Under the pieces are notes generated by a model. The model had not been told where the DNA came from. It did not search any database and worked only from the letters and a program-made list of their open reading frames with translations. A program made the position numbers and the translations under genes. Shown here one piece after another: positions 31,006 through 41,200 of a stretch of DNA of 64,000 nt. The stretch comes from Rhynchopus sp. YZ270_cl-10. Taxonomy: Eukaryota > Euglenozoa > Diplonemea > Diplonemida > Diplonemidae. The number at the start of each line of letters is the position of its first letter. Positions within the stretch are counted from its first letter, which is position 1. Location: NCBI GenBank assembly GCA_964035575.1, contig OZ037905.1:583001-647000 (forward strand). The letters are read 5' to 3'.

Positions 31006-32373
31006 GAAATAGCCCGGCGGGTCGCAGGGAAAGACGGGGGGGTAGGAAGACAAGAAAAAAAAACATTTTTTGGAAGCACACCACGATGTCGTGCCTTCTT
31101 TTGGTTTTTTTTTGCAAACAAAAGGGTGGAGATATGGGAGTGTATCATCGTTTTCCTCGCCCGGAGAAACGGAAATTCGTCCGAAATGATAAAATAAAAA
31201 CCCCCTTTCTTTATAGTCAATGACGAGCAACAGACGCGCATTCTTCCAAAACTGACTTAGGAGTGCAGGACACAATGAAACTTTAATTTCAAAAAAAAAG
31301 TAGGGGAAAAAGCGACACAGTGCCCGAACCACCTAGAGTCTGAAAGTTTTCGTGCGTACAAATGTTCATAAAAAGAAACAATTTTATATGTTTACTACAA
31401 CACTAAAAAACAAAAACCAAACATGGAAATACCAATATGATGCAATGCCCACAATAGGCAGGCTTCCCTAGATCGAAAAAAAAAAGAGGATTTTTTTTGT
31501 GTTTTGTTTTGTTTTGCTTATTGTGAACAAGGTGGGGTGTGTGGGGTAAGGGCAAACCTCCGGTTACGGGGTCGGAAAAAAAAACATTGGTGAAGAGTTG
31601 GTAGAATATGAATCTTAATCTTTCATCACTTTTGACTTTATTTTTATTTTATTTTTTTTGCAACCAAAAGATAGATTGAAAAGATGAATTAGCTCTCTTT
31701 TCAATACCCCCTTTTTTTTGAAAAAGAGGGAAAAAGGTGCTTTGAGGCTCTCACTTCGTAGCCAGTTTTCATCAGACAAATTGAAACTTAACACCCATAA
31801 AACACGATAAAACGCCTGGGAGAGAAGTTGCGGTGAAACGCACAACACCTCGACCTGTTTGAGTGAGGAGGTGGCTCTGCAGCGCGGTTTCGTCCCCCAG
31901 AACCGCAAGAAAAGGTGTGTTCAAAGATTGCTTTTGTTTCCTATTTTCCTCCTTCATGAGGTGACAGAAGAAAAATAGCACATAACCACTGAGGCAAAAT
32001 AACGTTTTCCCTCATGATTATGTTGAATCGGATTGCGTTCATTCCGTTCGCTATATTTTATTTTTTTTTTGTAGACTCGGTCCTGGGGGGTTCTCTGGGG
32101 GATAAGAGTTCGGGAAGGGGGGAAGGGGGCACACAATCGCTTGCTACCCATATCACACGGAAGGGGGGGAAAAAATTAATGTGTTCTGACAAAAAAAAAA
32201 TGTGACACAGCAGTGGAAAGGGGGAAGAGGAAAAAGGGTGTGAGGGGTGGTGAGACGTATAGGAAGGAATGCCAAAGAAGAGTTTGTGGGGTAATATTTG
32301 GAACGGGAAGGGGTAAAAAAAAAAAAAAGTCGTACGATCATCACTGATGTCAGCCATTTGCCATTTGTCGTTG

Positions 32374-32420
32374 TTTGAAAACTTGGTTGTATTAGTGTAG
32401 ACACCCGAGGATGAGCTCCG
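32374..32420 (-). repeat. R4 structured repeat
   Basis: TGAAAACTTGGTTGTATTAG, TGTAGACACCCGAGG, ATGAGCTCC. Confidence 0.8.
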
Positions 32421-32500
32421 TTTTTTTTTCTTTTTATTCAGTTATTCAGTTGTGATATCCAGACGGAAGATTCGATGTTAGCTTGTATTGTATCGATCTC

Positions 32501-32526
32501 CCTCTCTCTCTCTCTCTCTCTCTTTC
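32501..32526. repeat. (CT)n microsatellite
   Basis: A pure CT run of about 25 nt after TCCCTCT. Confidence 0.85.
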
Positions 32527-32604
32527 ACTATAACCTACCGAGGTAGGCGTGGGGGCAATGGCTACAAGGTAATTTTTGGTAGCCGCGCCACTGGTCTCTT
32601 TTTT

Positions 32605-32632
32605 ACGGTACAATGACCGGTGCATCGGTGTT
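32605..32632 (-). repeat. R2 fragment (right part)
   Basis: CGGTACAATGACCGGTGCAT matches the right half of full R2 copies and stands about 35 nt before an R3 copy in the same orientation. Confidence 0.6.
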
Positions 32633-32666
32633 TGTGTGATGCTTCATCGCCTAGACAAAAACAAAA

Positions 32667-32747
32667 GTGAAGTTGATAGTGCAAACGCCTCTGGGACGCA
32701 GGCACTGACACTCCGCGGGTTATCGAACCCCGGAGTGTTGCGCTTGG
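32667..32747 (-). repeat. R3 structured repeat, best full copy
   Basis: Two hairpins in tandem: the AGTGC ... GCACT domain, then CACTCC ... GGAGTG closed around GCGGGTTATCGAACCCC. The minus-strand GGTTCGATAACCC resembles a tRNA T-arm/B box with one extra base. Confidence 0.8.
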
Positions 32748-32860
32748 GTGTGGTGAAACAAAAAGATCCCCTGCAGAACATTAGCATTCACTACCTACAC
32801 AGTTCACCGCCTGCCCCCCAGCCCGCATGAAGAAAACAAAAACATAGTAAAAGGGTTGAT

Positions 32861-32895
32861 AAGATAAACCCAAGCCTTCCCTTGGGCATAGGTAT
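32861..32895 (-). repeat. R1 structured repeat, compensated stem
   Basis: AAGATAAACCCAAGCCTTCC then CTTGGGCATAGG: arms CCCAAG/CTTGGG, a full six-base stem with different bases from the consensus. The hAT-like element at 32901 inserted just beside it. Confidence 0.75.
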
Positions 32896-32900
32896 CAAAA
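32893..32900. repeat. 8-bp target-site duplication, left
   Basis: TATCAAAA, repeated exactly at 33545-33552 on the other side of the element. Confidence 0.85.
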
Positions 32901-33544
32901 CAGGGAAATAGCTTGGGTACTTTTGCTGGTTTCAAAACCAGAACGAGCTGGTTTACTGGTTTGGGGAAAAATAAAAAAAAAAAGTCGGATTCGGGATTCA
33001 GTTTTTCGTCGCCCCCCGCACCACTTTCCCACTCACAGAAGAAAGCCTCACACGTAAGCGAACCCCTAAAAAGGGTTCATTAAGTGACTCTGTGGTGTAA
33101 AAAGCTGCATGTTTTGCACTATACCCTAATTTTTTTTCGCCTGCGGCGCCACATGTTATTTTTTTGCTCCGCAAAAAAATAGAGTTTACAATGTCTTAGG
33201 GAACCCCCTTGCATTTTGCAGCCACAAATGCAACTTGACCAAAGCTGCAAAAAGTTGACCGTTTTTTCAAAATGACCCACCGTTGCAACAGCCCCTGCTT
33301 CTGGAAGACGTATCGACTTTGTACGGTTAGTGGAACGAAAGGTGCAAGACCAAGCTCCGTTAACACAGGGTTATATTCTATTTTCTTTGTTGTCTCGCAA
33401 AATTTACCCTTTGCCTCTCCACTCTGTGGTTGGCAGGGAGGCGCGCGCGAAGCGCGCGATGACCGCTTTCAACCGGGGAAAATTTTTTTCTAAACCAGCA
33501 AACCAGCAACATTTGAAAAGTGCACCTTTCAAGCTACTACCCTG
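32901..33544. mobile_element. hAT-like non-autonomous element (MITE), 644 bp
   Basis: Begins CAGGGAAATAGCTTG and ends with the complement of CAGGGTAGTAGCTTG; the CAGGG start and the exact 8-bp duplication TATCAAAA are the hallmarks of hAT elements. Subterminal GCTGGTTT repeats occur at both ends, as expected of hAT transposase-binding sites. The interior contains a GCGCGC palindrome and a CGCCTGCGGCGCC block shared with 27.1-27.5 kb and with the element at 34424. No transposase is encoded. Confidence 0.88.
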
Positions 33545-33786
33545 TATCAAAAGGTAAAAAAAAAAAAAAAAATGAGGCTTCTGTTTCTTCAGGGCGTTTA
33601 ATAAAATACTAGGAAGGGTGGGGAGGAAAGTTTTTACGGTTTTTTTTTGTTATTTTTGTAATTCAGTTCCACAAAAAAGTGCTAAATCGCAAGGCAAAAA
33701 TACAAAAGAAGGAAAAAAAGTGGAAGAGAAGGGGAGGGATAAAAAGTGACCGAATTTTGTCCTGTGTTTGGAGGGGGGGGAAAAAG

Positions 33787-33830
33787 GTGAGGGTGATAAT
33801 GCAAACGCCTCTGGGACGCAGTTACTGACA
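33787..33830 (-). repeat. R3 structured repeat
   Basis: GTGATAATGCAAACGCCTCT, GGGACGCAGTTACTGACA; core only. Confidence 0.65.
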
Positions 33831-33950
33831 AAAAAAATAAATAAAGAAAGTTGCGCCCTTCCATTTATTGGTGTGGCAACACCTTATATTTGGTGGGGTT
33901 ACTTTTTTTTTTTTTTTTTTGCAGCATCGAAAAAACTAATTTTTTTTTTT

Positions 33951-34033
33951 GACTTGAAATACAAAACCCTCGCATGACACGCGAACAACGGTACATAACC
34001 AGCGCACCTTTTTGGTACATGACCGGTGCACCG
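33951..34033 (-). repeat. R2 structured repeat
   Basis: GACTTGAAATACAAAACCCT then CGCATGACACGCG; the right part, GGTACATGACCGGTGCACC, follows after a duplicated GGTACAT box. Confidence 0.65.
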
Positions 34034-34423
34034 CAAAAAACCATGCAATTCCACAGTCTATTTTCGAGGTTGGTATCTGATGAGCAAACCATAATTATTG
34101 GTCAAGACATGAATATGCTCCCCAGGATAGGTTATTAACGGACAGCACTTAACGACAGAAACGACAGAAGAGAAACTGCTGGACAAGAATCGGTGACTTA
34201 CTGAGTCTAATATAAGACTCTCGCGGGGCACCTACAAACAAACAAAAACAAAGGAATAGATAAGTCGATCCGACAACCATGCCAAAAGGTTCCTCTTTTG
34301 TACACAGTACGGCATCACCCTACCCCACCAATGAAGTTAAGAAGGGGGGGTGAGGAAGGCTACTTACCGTAACCCAAAACCCTCATCCCGAAAACTACCA
34401 ATTTTTTTTTCTTTTTCTTTTCA

Positions 34424-35152
34424 CAGGGTTTCCGCCAGGATTTGGGGTTTCAGAAATTGGGGTGTACCATGAAAACGACCCCCAAAAAAATTTTTTTTCT
34501 CCCCGAAAAAGCGGTCGTCGCGCGCTTCGCGCGCGCCTCCCTCGCAGACACAGGTAGAGAGGCGAAGCGTGCGGGGGGGTGCTACAAAAAAATTTTTTGG
34601 GAAGGGTTGAAAGGCAGAAGGGGAGGCGCGAGATACGCTCACTACCGGTTGAGGTGTCACTTCCACTGGGCTGCAGAAGGGCGATCTTTGGTAGAGGTGG
34701 TTCGTTTGGAGGTCGGGGGTGGAAGCTTAACTAGGTAAGGTGTCTTGTGAGAGGGTGATGGTATTTGCTTTTTTCATTGCATGGCGCTACACAGTGATTA
34801 CAAATAGAAAGTGAATGCACTCGTCGCTTGCACCGAAGCCTCCTTTAGTTTAGAGTATGGCAACATCAAATAACCAGCAACACAGCGCCGCAGGCGCACG
34901 GTACGCTACTTTTTTTCTCTTTTTTTCCTAGATTTTACCCCCGCTTTTCTTCCACTTTTTTTGACACAGCGAGCCAAACGCTCTGCACGGTGGGGTCACA
35001 TGACCACAGGGGGTCATCTACAACCTCTAAAACCCCATTTTTCTCGGGGTGTACTTTGGTACACCCCGAATCCCTGTAAAAATTCAAATTTTTCCGGGAA
35101 AAATATTGGGGTGTACCAAAGTACACCCCGGTGCACCTTGGCGGAAACTCTG
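34424..35152. mobile_element. hAT-like element candidate, 729 bp
   Basis: Starts CAGGGTTTCCGCCAGG and ends with the complement of CAGAGTTTCCGCCAAGG. CAGRG ends suit hAT, but the flanks show no exact 8-bp duplication (only TTTTC is shared). Inside are the GCGCGCTTCGCGCGC palindrome shared with the element at 32901, and two palindromes, GGGGTGTAC/GTACACCCC, at 35047-35070 and 35109-35130. Confidence 0.65.
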
Positions 35153-35241
35153 TTTTCGTTTCTTTTTTTTTGTAATAACTTTCTGGTGTGGACACCCGAA
35201 GCTGCCATGCCGCCTACCCTCACAAAAAAATCGTTTTTTTT

Positions 35242-35694
35242 TTAAAGAGAGTTTCCACGGCCTTTGTTAACAACCGTTTTTTCGGGTACTACTTGCATTT
35301 GGGTCATGGAGTGTGCTTGTTGGCGTGATCTGGGTGATTTACGGTTGAGGTTGACACACCGTGCGTCGATGTCTGCCAGACCGTTGGGTTTTCTATCTCT
35401 GAAGGAGTTGGGTCTTCCGCGCATACCGGTGTTGGAGACGTTGGAAAGACTGGACCCGTTGGAGAACGTTCTGCAGGCTCCGAGAGAGAGGGTGGTGGTG
35501 CAGGTCATGGGAGGGGTGGGGATGGGCTCGGTCTTGCTCATCCACTCATCCGTGATGATCGACCCCTTCAGCAGCGGGGTGCCAAGCTTGCTTCTGTTGT
35601 GATCCGTCTCCGTCATCATATTATCCTCACCCTCCTTCCACTCACGGTTATACTCAGCACCCTCCAGCGTCGGTGTTCCCTGGCAGCAGCCCAT
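35242..35694 (-). CDS. Small acylated (myristoyl/palmitoyl) protein, 150 residues
   Basis: I choose the ATG at 35694, which gives MGCCQGTPTLEG: Gly2 for myristoylation followed by Cys3-Cys4 for palmitoylation, a dual acylation signal that targets proteins to plasma or flagellar membranes. The frame has ATGs further upstream, but those residues are low-complexity and cross a TATAG acceptor-like site. The remainder is polar and rich in Ser, Thr, Pro and Arg, with GTPLLKGSIITDEWMS in the middle and no known domain. Likely a small membrane-bound peripheral protein; role unknown. Confidence 0.65.
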   Translation of the reverse strand: MGCCQGTPTLEGAEYNREWKEGEDNMMTETDHNRSKLGTPLLKGSIITDEWMSKTEPIPTPPMTCTTTLSLGACRTFSNGSSLSNVSNTGMRGRPNSFRDRKPNGLADIDARCVNLNRKSPRSRQQAHSMTQMQVVPEKTVVNKGRGNSL

Positions 35695-36665
35695 CTTAAA
35701 CGCAGCAACTATCCCTATAAAATACGCAACACAACCTCCCTGAGAGCACAACACAGGATACGAGGAAGGGCAGCCAACAACGGTGTTTTGGCCTATTTTA
35801 TGGGTTTTTTTTTGTTTTTTGTTTTGTTTTTTAGTGTAACTTCGTGAAGGGGGGAGGGAGAAAGGGTAAAGGTGTAAGGTCCTGTTTTGGGTGGGTCTGA
35901 AAGTTGGTACGATGATGACAACAGTCTGTGTGGTGTTTGAAAGCAAAAGGTAGTTCCTCATGGAATATTGCCCAAAATATGTGTGTTTAAACACTCACGT
36001 TTGGAGGACTCCCTGGCGGTGCGGAATATGGCCCAAATGGGATATGTGTTGAAAGCAAAATGGGTAGTTCCTCAGAGACTGATAAAAAAACGGTGTGTCA
36101 GTGTGGTGTTGTACTGCCGGGAGTGAAAAGCGGGGGACGCTGGGGGGTGGGGAGATGATACTTTTTTTTTATGTGTTCGGTTCAAAGCTTACAAATCCGA
36201 AGCAGGCTGGCTTGTCTTATTGTGACACAGCACCTCGCGTCTTCTCCATACAACCCCTATAGAAAGTTTTGGGTAAAAACGACTCATTTCGACCCCCGAG
36301 GAACAAAAAGAAACCTGATGACGCAGTGCAATGTGTTTCACGTACACACACACGTGGGGCCATATTCTGCACAAGAATTGCCCCTATTCATTATCAAACA
36401 CACCTTAATTGTATCGACAATCGCCCCAGAACCCACGTCACAAAACAGGGTATATTTCTATTCTGTTGAAAAGCTGGCTGGAACAGTGTTACCACACGCA
36501 GGGTCAAAGGCTGGCGACCCTGACCACACGACGCAAAAAAATAAAAAAGGATTTAATTTTCAGCAACCCCCAACTGGGAGCTGTTGAGGAAGTGTGCTGG
36601 TGTCTTTTGTTGGTGTCTGTCAAACACATTGTCCCATTCAGAAAAAAAAAAAGCAGTTTTTGGTT

Positions 36666-36712
36666 ATATTTGGTTGGATTAGTGTGCGCATCCGAGGATG
36701 TAGCTCCAGTTC
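36666..36712 (-). repeat. R4 structured repeat
   Basis: TATTTGGTTGGATTAGTGTG, CGCATCCGAGGATG, TAGCTCCAG. Confidence 0.7.
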
Positions 36713-37086
36713 TTTTTTATTTTTTTTTGGCACAAACAAAAGGGGGGGCGGGCTGGGGTAGGGAGCAAGCTTCGCTCACTATGGACGAGCAAATGGCTTT
36801 CGAACAGAAATTAGATTTTTTTTCGCACTAAAATAAAAAATCAATGTCTCAATGTTGTTTTTTTTTGTTTTGTTTGCTTTGTTTGTTGCCAAACAAAGGG
36901 GGGAGGGGGCGGTAACATTAATTGATAAGCTGAGGGGAAGGTGCAGTGAGGTAGAATCCTGACAGAAACGGAAACGCAAACTAAAATAACAACGCACATA
37001 GAATGAATAGTACGGTAAAAGGGACACGGGAGGGATATGATTGTTTGTTCTGTTTTGGTATTTGTTTTTGTATTTTTTTGGAATTT

Positions 37087-37137
37087 TGAAAACTTGGTTA
37101 ATATTAGTGTAGCCACCCTCGAGTGTGCTCCACTATA
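37087..37137 (-). repeat. R4 structured repeat
   Basis: TGAAAACTTGGTTAATATTA, GTGTAGCCACCCTCG, AGTGTGCTCCACTAT. Confidence 0.8.
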
Positions 37138-37367
37138 CTAAACATTTTTTCGTCACCGCAGACGAGCGCGATGATCTCTCTTGTGTGGCAGATGTCACAT
37201 TGATATCGCTGAAGAATTTTTTTTTATAATTCATAAACGCACTTTTTGTATCAGGATGAAAAATGCTGTGCCGACTATAGAAGGAACAAACAGTTTCTCG
37301 ATTCCACTTTGGTAGTTGTTGTAAGTCTTTTTTGCGAAACAAAAAAAAAAAGAAGAAAAAGACATAG

Positions 37368-37495
37368 TAGTTGAAACGTGCTAAAACGCACAGTCCAAAA
37401 GAAAAGAAAACGCGGCTGGTTTTTTTGTGACGGCTTGGACGTAAGACCTCACTGACGCTCCTTTTGGGGTTATCGAACCTCGAGTATTGCACTGT
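37368..37495 (-). repeat. R3 variant with second hairpin
   Basis: GTTGAAACGTGCTAAAACGC and, after an insert, CACTGACGCTCC with GGGGTTATCGAACCTCG. The first part resembles 57480-57505. Confidence 0.6.
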
Positions 37496-37551
37496 TGGGA
37501 GTAGTCCAACAAAAATTTTGGTGATAAAAAGACGGTCAAAGAAAAATTGTA

Positions 37552-37590
37552 ACAGATGAACTTAAGCTTCTCTAGGCATAGTCACCTTTG
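37552..37590 (-). repeat. R1 structured repeat, imperfect stem
   Basis: ACAGATGAACTTAAGCTTCT then CTAGGCATAGTCACCTTT. Confidence 0.6.
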
Positions 37591-37849
37591 GAAAACATAT
37601 GTTTGTTTTGGTTGCACTTTAACGAATTTAGGGAGTAGGAAGGTAATAAATATCACACAAAATCAACCCATCGTTTCCTTATCCTTTTTTGTATCGTTTG
37701 AGGTTCGTTCGCATATTGTTTTATGACTTTAAGTTATGTTTCTTTGATGAATCTTGATCCGGTAGTAGACGGCTGGGAGAGAGAGAGTAAGTGGTTGTGT
37801 GGAATGGCGGAAAAATGGAAAAAAAAAAAACAAAACTGAACAAAAGAGA

Positions 37850-37900
37850 AGTTGAAAGTGCAAACGCCTCACCCGTACTCTGGAGAACACAGGCACTGAC
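37850..37900 (-). repeat. R3 structured repeat
   Basis: GTTGAAAGTGCAAACGCCTC, then ACAGGCACTGAC; the inner hairpin is changed to ACTCTGGAG. Confidence 0.75.
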
Positions 37901-38106
37901 TCAAATCATGAAAGAGGAAAGCTGGTAAGATAGTACCGATCGCTTCGTCACCAAAATAAAAGACATATTTTTTTACCAAAAGAAGAAAAAAAAACACCAT
38001 GAATAGTTAACCAAAAAACAGAGCCCCGTGCAGATCTTTTTCTTTCAAAAAACCGATGCAACGAGACATTTTGGAATGCAAACCACAAAAAAAATAACAA
38101 AGAAAA

Positions 38107-38157
38107 AGTTGAAAGTGCAAACGCCTCACCGTTCATCGGCAGACGCAGGGCACTGGC
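38107..38157 (-). repeat. R3 structured repeat
   Basis: AGTTGAAAGTGCAAACGCCT, CACCGTTCATCGGCAGACGC, AGGGCACTGG; outer arms pair, inner CCG/CGG arm kept. 130 nt below the end of the kelch gene. Confidence 0.75.
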
Positions 38158-38286
38158 AACAAAAGAATATTTTGTAATAAAAACAATGAGGGGGGCTGTA
38201 CACGCACACCCCATCCCCACCCCCTCTCCCCAGACAAATATAACAAAACACCACCAACATAACCCCTCATTGCCATCTCTCTACCC

Positions 38287-41200
38287 TCACCCTGCTTGCT
38301 TCTCTTGCTTCTCGGATTGGTGGGTGCTTCTGGGTGGTTCGGTTCCATTTGCAGCAGCCTCTTGTTCAGCGCGGGCGCTTTGGTGGGCAGTTTCGTCGAA
38401 GATATTCCCTTTGGCGGTGTGGGGCTGGTAGAGGCGGGAGACTGTGTTGTTCCATCCGGATTGTGTCATGCCTGTGGGGCGTTTTGCGGAGCGTGCGCGT
38501 TTTGCGGCGTGTTCGTCTGCTTGGTAGTGTTTGGCGCGTTTTGTGTCTGTTGCTTTGTAGTATAGACGGTCGGCAACGTCGAGCTGCTGTTGGAAGGTGG
38601 CTTTTGTGTTGTGCATCTGCGCCTCTGTGAACTCTGCCTCCTGCCGTTCCGTGGCACGTCGTGCAGTATCGTGCTGCCGTTCCCTTGCCTGGTAGTACAG
38701 CCTCTCGATGTTCTCATTCTGCTGCCCCTCGTTGAACTTCTTCTTCGGCACGGTCTCCTCGCTGTGCACCGGAACCTTGCTCTTCGCCTTCGTGACAGGG
38801 CGGTAGTACATCCGCTCGGCGTTCTCCTGCATCTGCTTCTCGGTCATTTTCTTGGGCGCACCCTCCGCAGCCTTGTCCTCCCGCATCTTCTGTGCTTGTT
38901 GCTCAAAAGAGGCGCGTTTGCTCTTCTGGGTTGTCAGGCGGCTTATAATCTGAGAGCGAAAGTGTGGTTATGGATACAGTAACACAACAAACATCGGTGG
39001 GGGTCAAAAAACATAGATGGGGTAAAAACACCGGAGGGTTAAAACCTAAAGTGGGTTTTTTGGATTTCACACCTTCTCGATTTGGTCAGTGCTCCTCTTC
39101 GGCGTCTTCTTCCGTGGCGATGCAGCAGTCTTTTCCTTCTCTTTGTCCTGCCTCTTTGGTGAACCTGCAAGCGACGACGAACGAGTCTGGGGATGCTGAG
39201 CGGGCTGGTGGTTCCCGGAGGGGGCGAAGTTGATCACAACACATCCTGTGAGATGCAAGGTAACATAATTTTTTTTGCCACAACAAGCGCAATATTTCAA
39301 AGAAAAAAAACAAAAAACCCCTACATACCTGAGGGCTCACCCCCACGGAGACGGTACGTCGAGGACACAGGGCCGCCTACTACGTTGCCTTCATTGGATC
39401 CTCCGTACTGCCTAGAGTGCTGTGCAGGCTGTGCGATGCCACCTGACACAAGCAGCTGGAAGAGAGAATGTGCAGGTGCTGCACCCTCGGGTTTGGCCTC
39501 CTCGCTTTCGTTGCCGTTTGCGTGCCCGTTGCTGCGCGCACCACCGTTGCTGTGTGGGGTGCCTGCCTGCGCCTGCGGGTGGTTCTCGTTGTGCTGGGTG
39601 AGGGGAAGGATGATCGCAGTGTGCCCGAGGCGGCTCTCTGGAGGACGACAGTCCCAGCACGACACCTTCCGCCACATAAGCGTCACCAGATCGAGTTGGA
39701 AGACTGTGTGCAGAGGCTGGGTGTTGTTGCTCCACCCGCCTACCACCATCATGCACGACTTGCTTGGGTCGAGAAGCGCGCTGTGTCCATACCGGCTGGT
39801 GGGTCTTGCACCGGCAGTCTCCACCACACGCCACACCTTGCTCTCAAGGTCAAAGAGGTAGAGGTCGTTCACCGCCACAATAGAGGAGTCTGCGCACACC
39901 GCAGCATGCGCCCGCTTCGACTGCGGCTTCTCCGCATGCGAAACCGAATGCGTTGTGAGGTCTTCATCTTCATCCTCGTCCTCCTCATCCTGCGGGTCCA
40001 TATGATGGCCCGAAGGCGTCGCAGGGCGGAAGTATTGTGGTGTCTTTTCTCTTGACGACGAAGACGCCTTTGGCGTACAGTCAATGCCGTCCACATTCTC
40101 TTCACAGCCCCCAAAGAGGAGAAGCGTCAATTTGTGTTTAACAAGCGATGCGTCAGAGCGTGCAGACGGCACAGCACCCTTCTGCTTAATCTTCTTCCAC
40201 CGGCTCGCCTCCATATCGAGGTACGCCATGTCGTTCCTGCGGTGTTCGATGACACGGTACCTCCTTGCCTTCGTGGTGCCTCCTGATGGGTCTTCAACGT
40301 TCTCCATATACTCTTGGACTAGGACCTTCCAGCCGCCCCAGACAATCATTTTGTTTGCGACTACTGCGGAGCAGTGGCCTGCACGGTAGTCGAGGGCGGA
40401 CCCCGTGGTTTGCAGTTCTGACCACTCCGCTGTGGCAGGGTCGTACGTCCAGGTGCTCATGTGGTAGCCTGCACCGCGGCCAGACGCGATGGAAGGGTTG
40501 TTGAGCAGGGCTGCCTGGGAGAGGGGTGCCTGCGCCGTCTGTGGCGTGCCGCGCCGCTCGCTGTGCAGTGGTGTGGAGCACTGCGAGGCGGAGGAGGTGG
40601 AGGAGGGGAAGCGCTGGCCGCCACCACTACCACCGCCGCCCTTCTTCTGCTTTGGAAGGATGCCGAGGGTGCGGTCGAAGCCGCCAGGGCCAAACCCACC
40701 GTACACATAGATCTTGGCTTTGTACACAACCGCGCAGTGTCCATGGCGAAGCGGTGCTGTGTTGGTGTTGGCAGGTGGGGTAGCGTTCTGTGCCTGCTGC
40801 TTGAAGCGCCACACCCCAGAGGAAACGTCGTAAACAGTGAGCAGGCGTTGGTAGCCACGGCCTGCGGAGTAGGCGCCGCCGATGCTGTAGATCTTTCCTT
40901 TGCATTTGACGACGGTTGCGCCTTCAGGGGTTAAGGTGCAGACTGACGCGGAGTTGCTCTTATGTGACGCTTTGTTGGTGTGGTTGATGTAGGTGACCGC
41001 GTATTTAGGTCCATTTGACTCGGTTTCAAGGGCTTTGAACGTTTCTTGAATTTTCTCCTCATTGTTAAGACGCGCTGCTGCTGCTGCACGGTTGCGTGGT
41101 GAGCCTGACAACGGAGAGCTCTCCTCCATCTGCACATCCTTTGGCACTCCATTAATCTCAACAGATCGGACGTCATTCCGTGCAATGCAAACCGACACGA

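Larger units (their letters stand above)
28119..35241. other. 7.1-kb repeat island without recognisable genes
   Basis: No gene supported. Contains R4 (28772), a tRNA-like repeat (29601), R1 (29531, 30217, 30971, 32861), the foldback element 29664-30166, R2 (30490, 33951), R3 (32667, 33787), R4 (32374), a (CT)n run, and two hAT-like elements (32901-33544, 34424-35152). The rest is A/T-homopolymer-rich. Confidence 0.6.
35695..38286. other. Intergenic with R3 and R4 repeats
   Basis: Contains a short direct duplication (AGCAAAA ... GTAGTTCCTCA) at about 35938-35960 and 36050-36074, R4 at 36666 and 37087, R3 at 37368, 37850 and 38107, and R1 at 37552. A plus-strand frame at 36171-36587 is open for 138 codons but has no supporting feature. 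Confidence 0.55.

Noticed and set aside
32700-32750. True tRNA gene in the R3 hairpin
   Set aside because: The T-arm-like loop has one base too many and no acceptor, D or anticodon arm could be placed.
36171-36587. 138-codon plus-strand frame
   Set aside because: No family, wrong strand for this region, and it overlaps a dispersed repeat copy.
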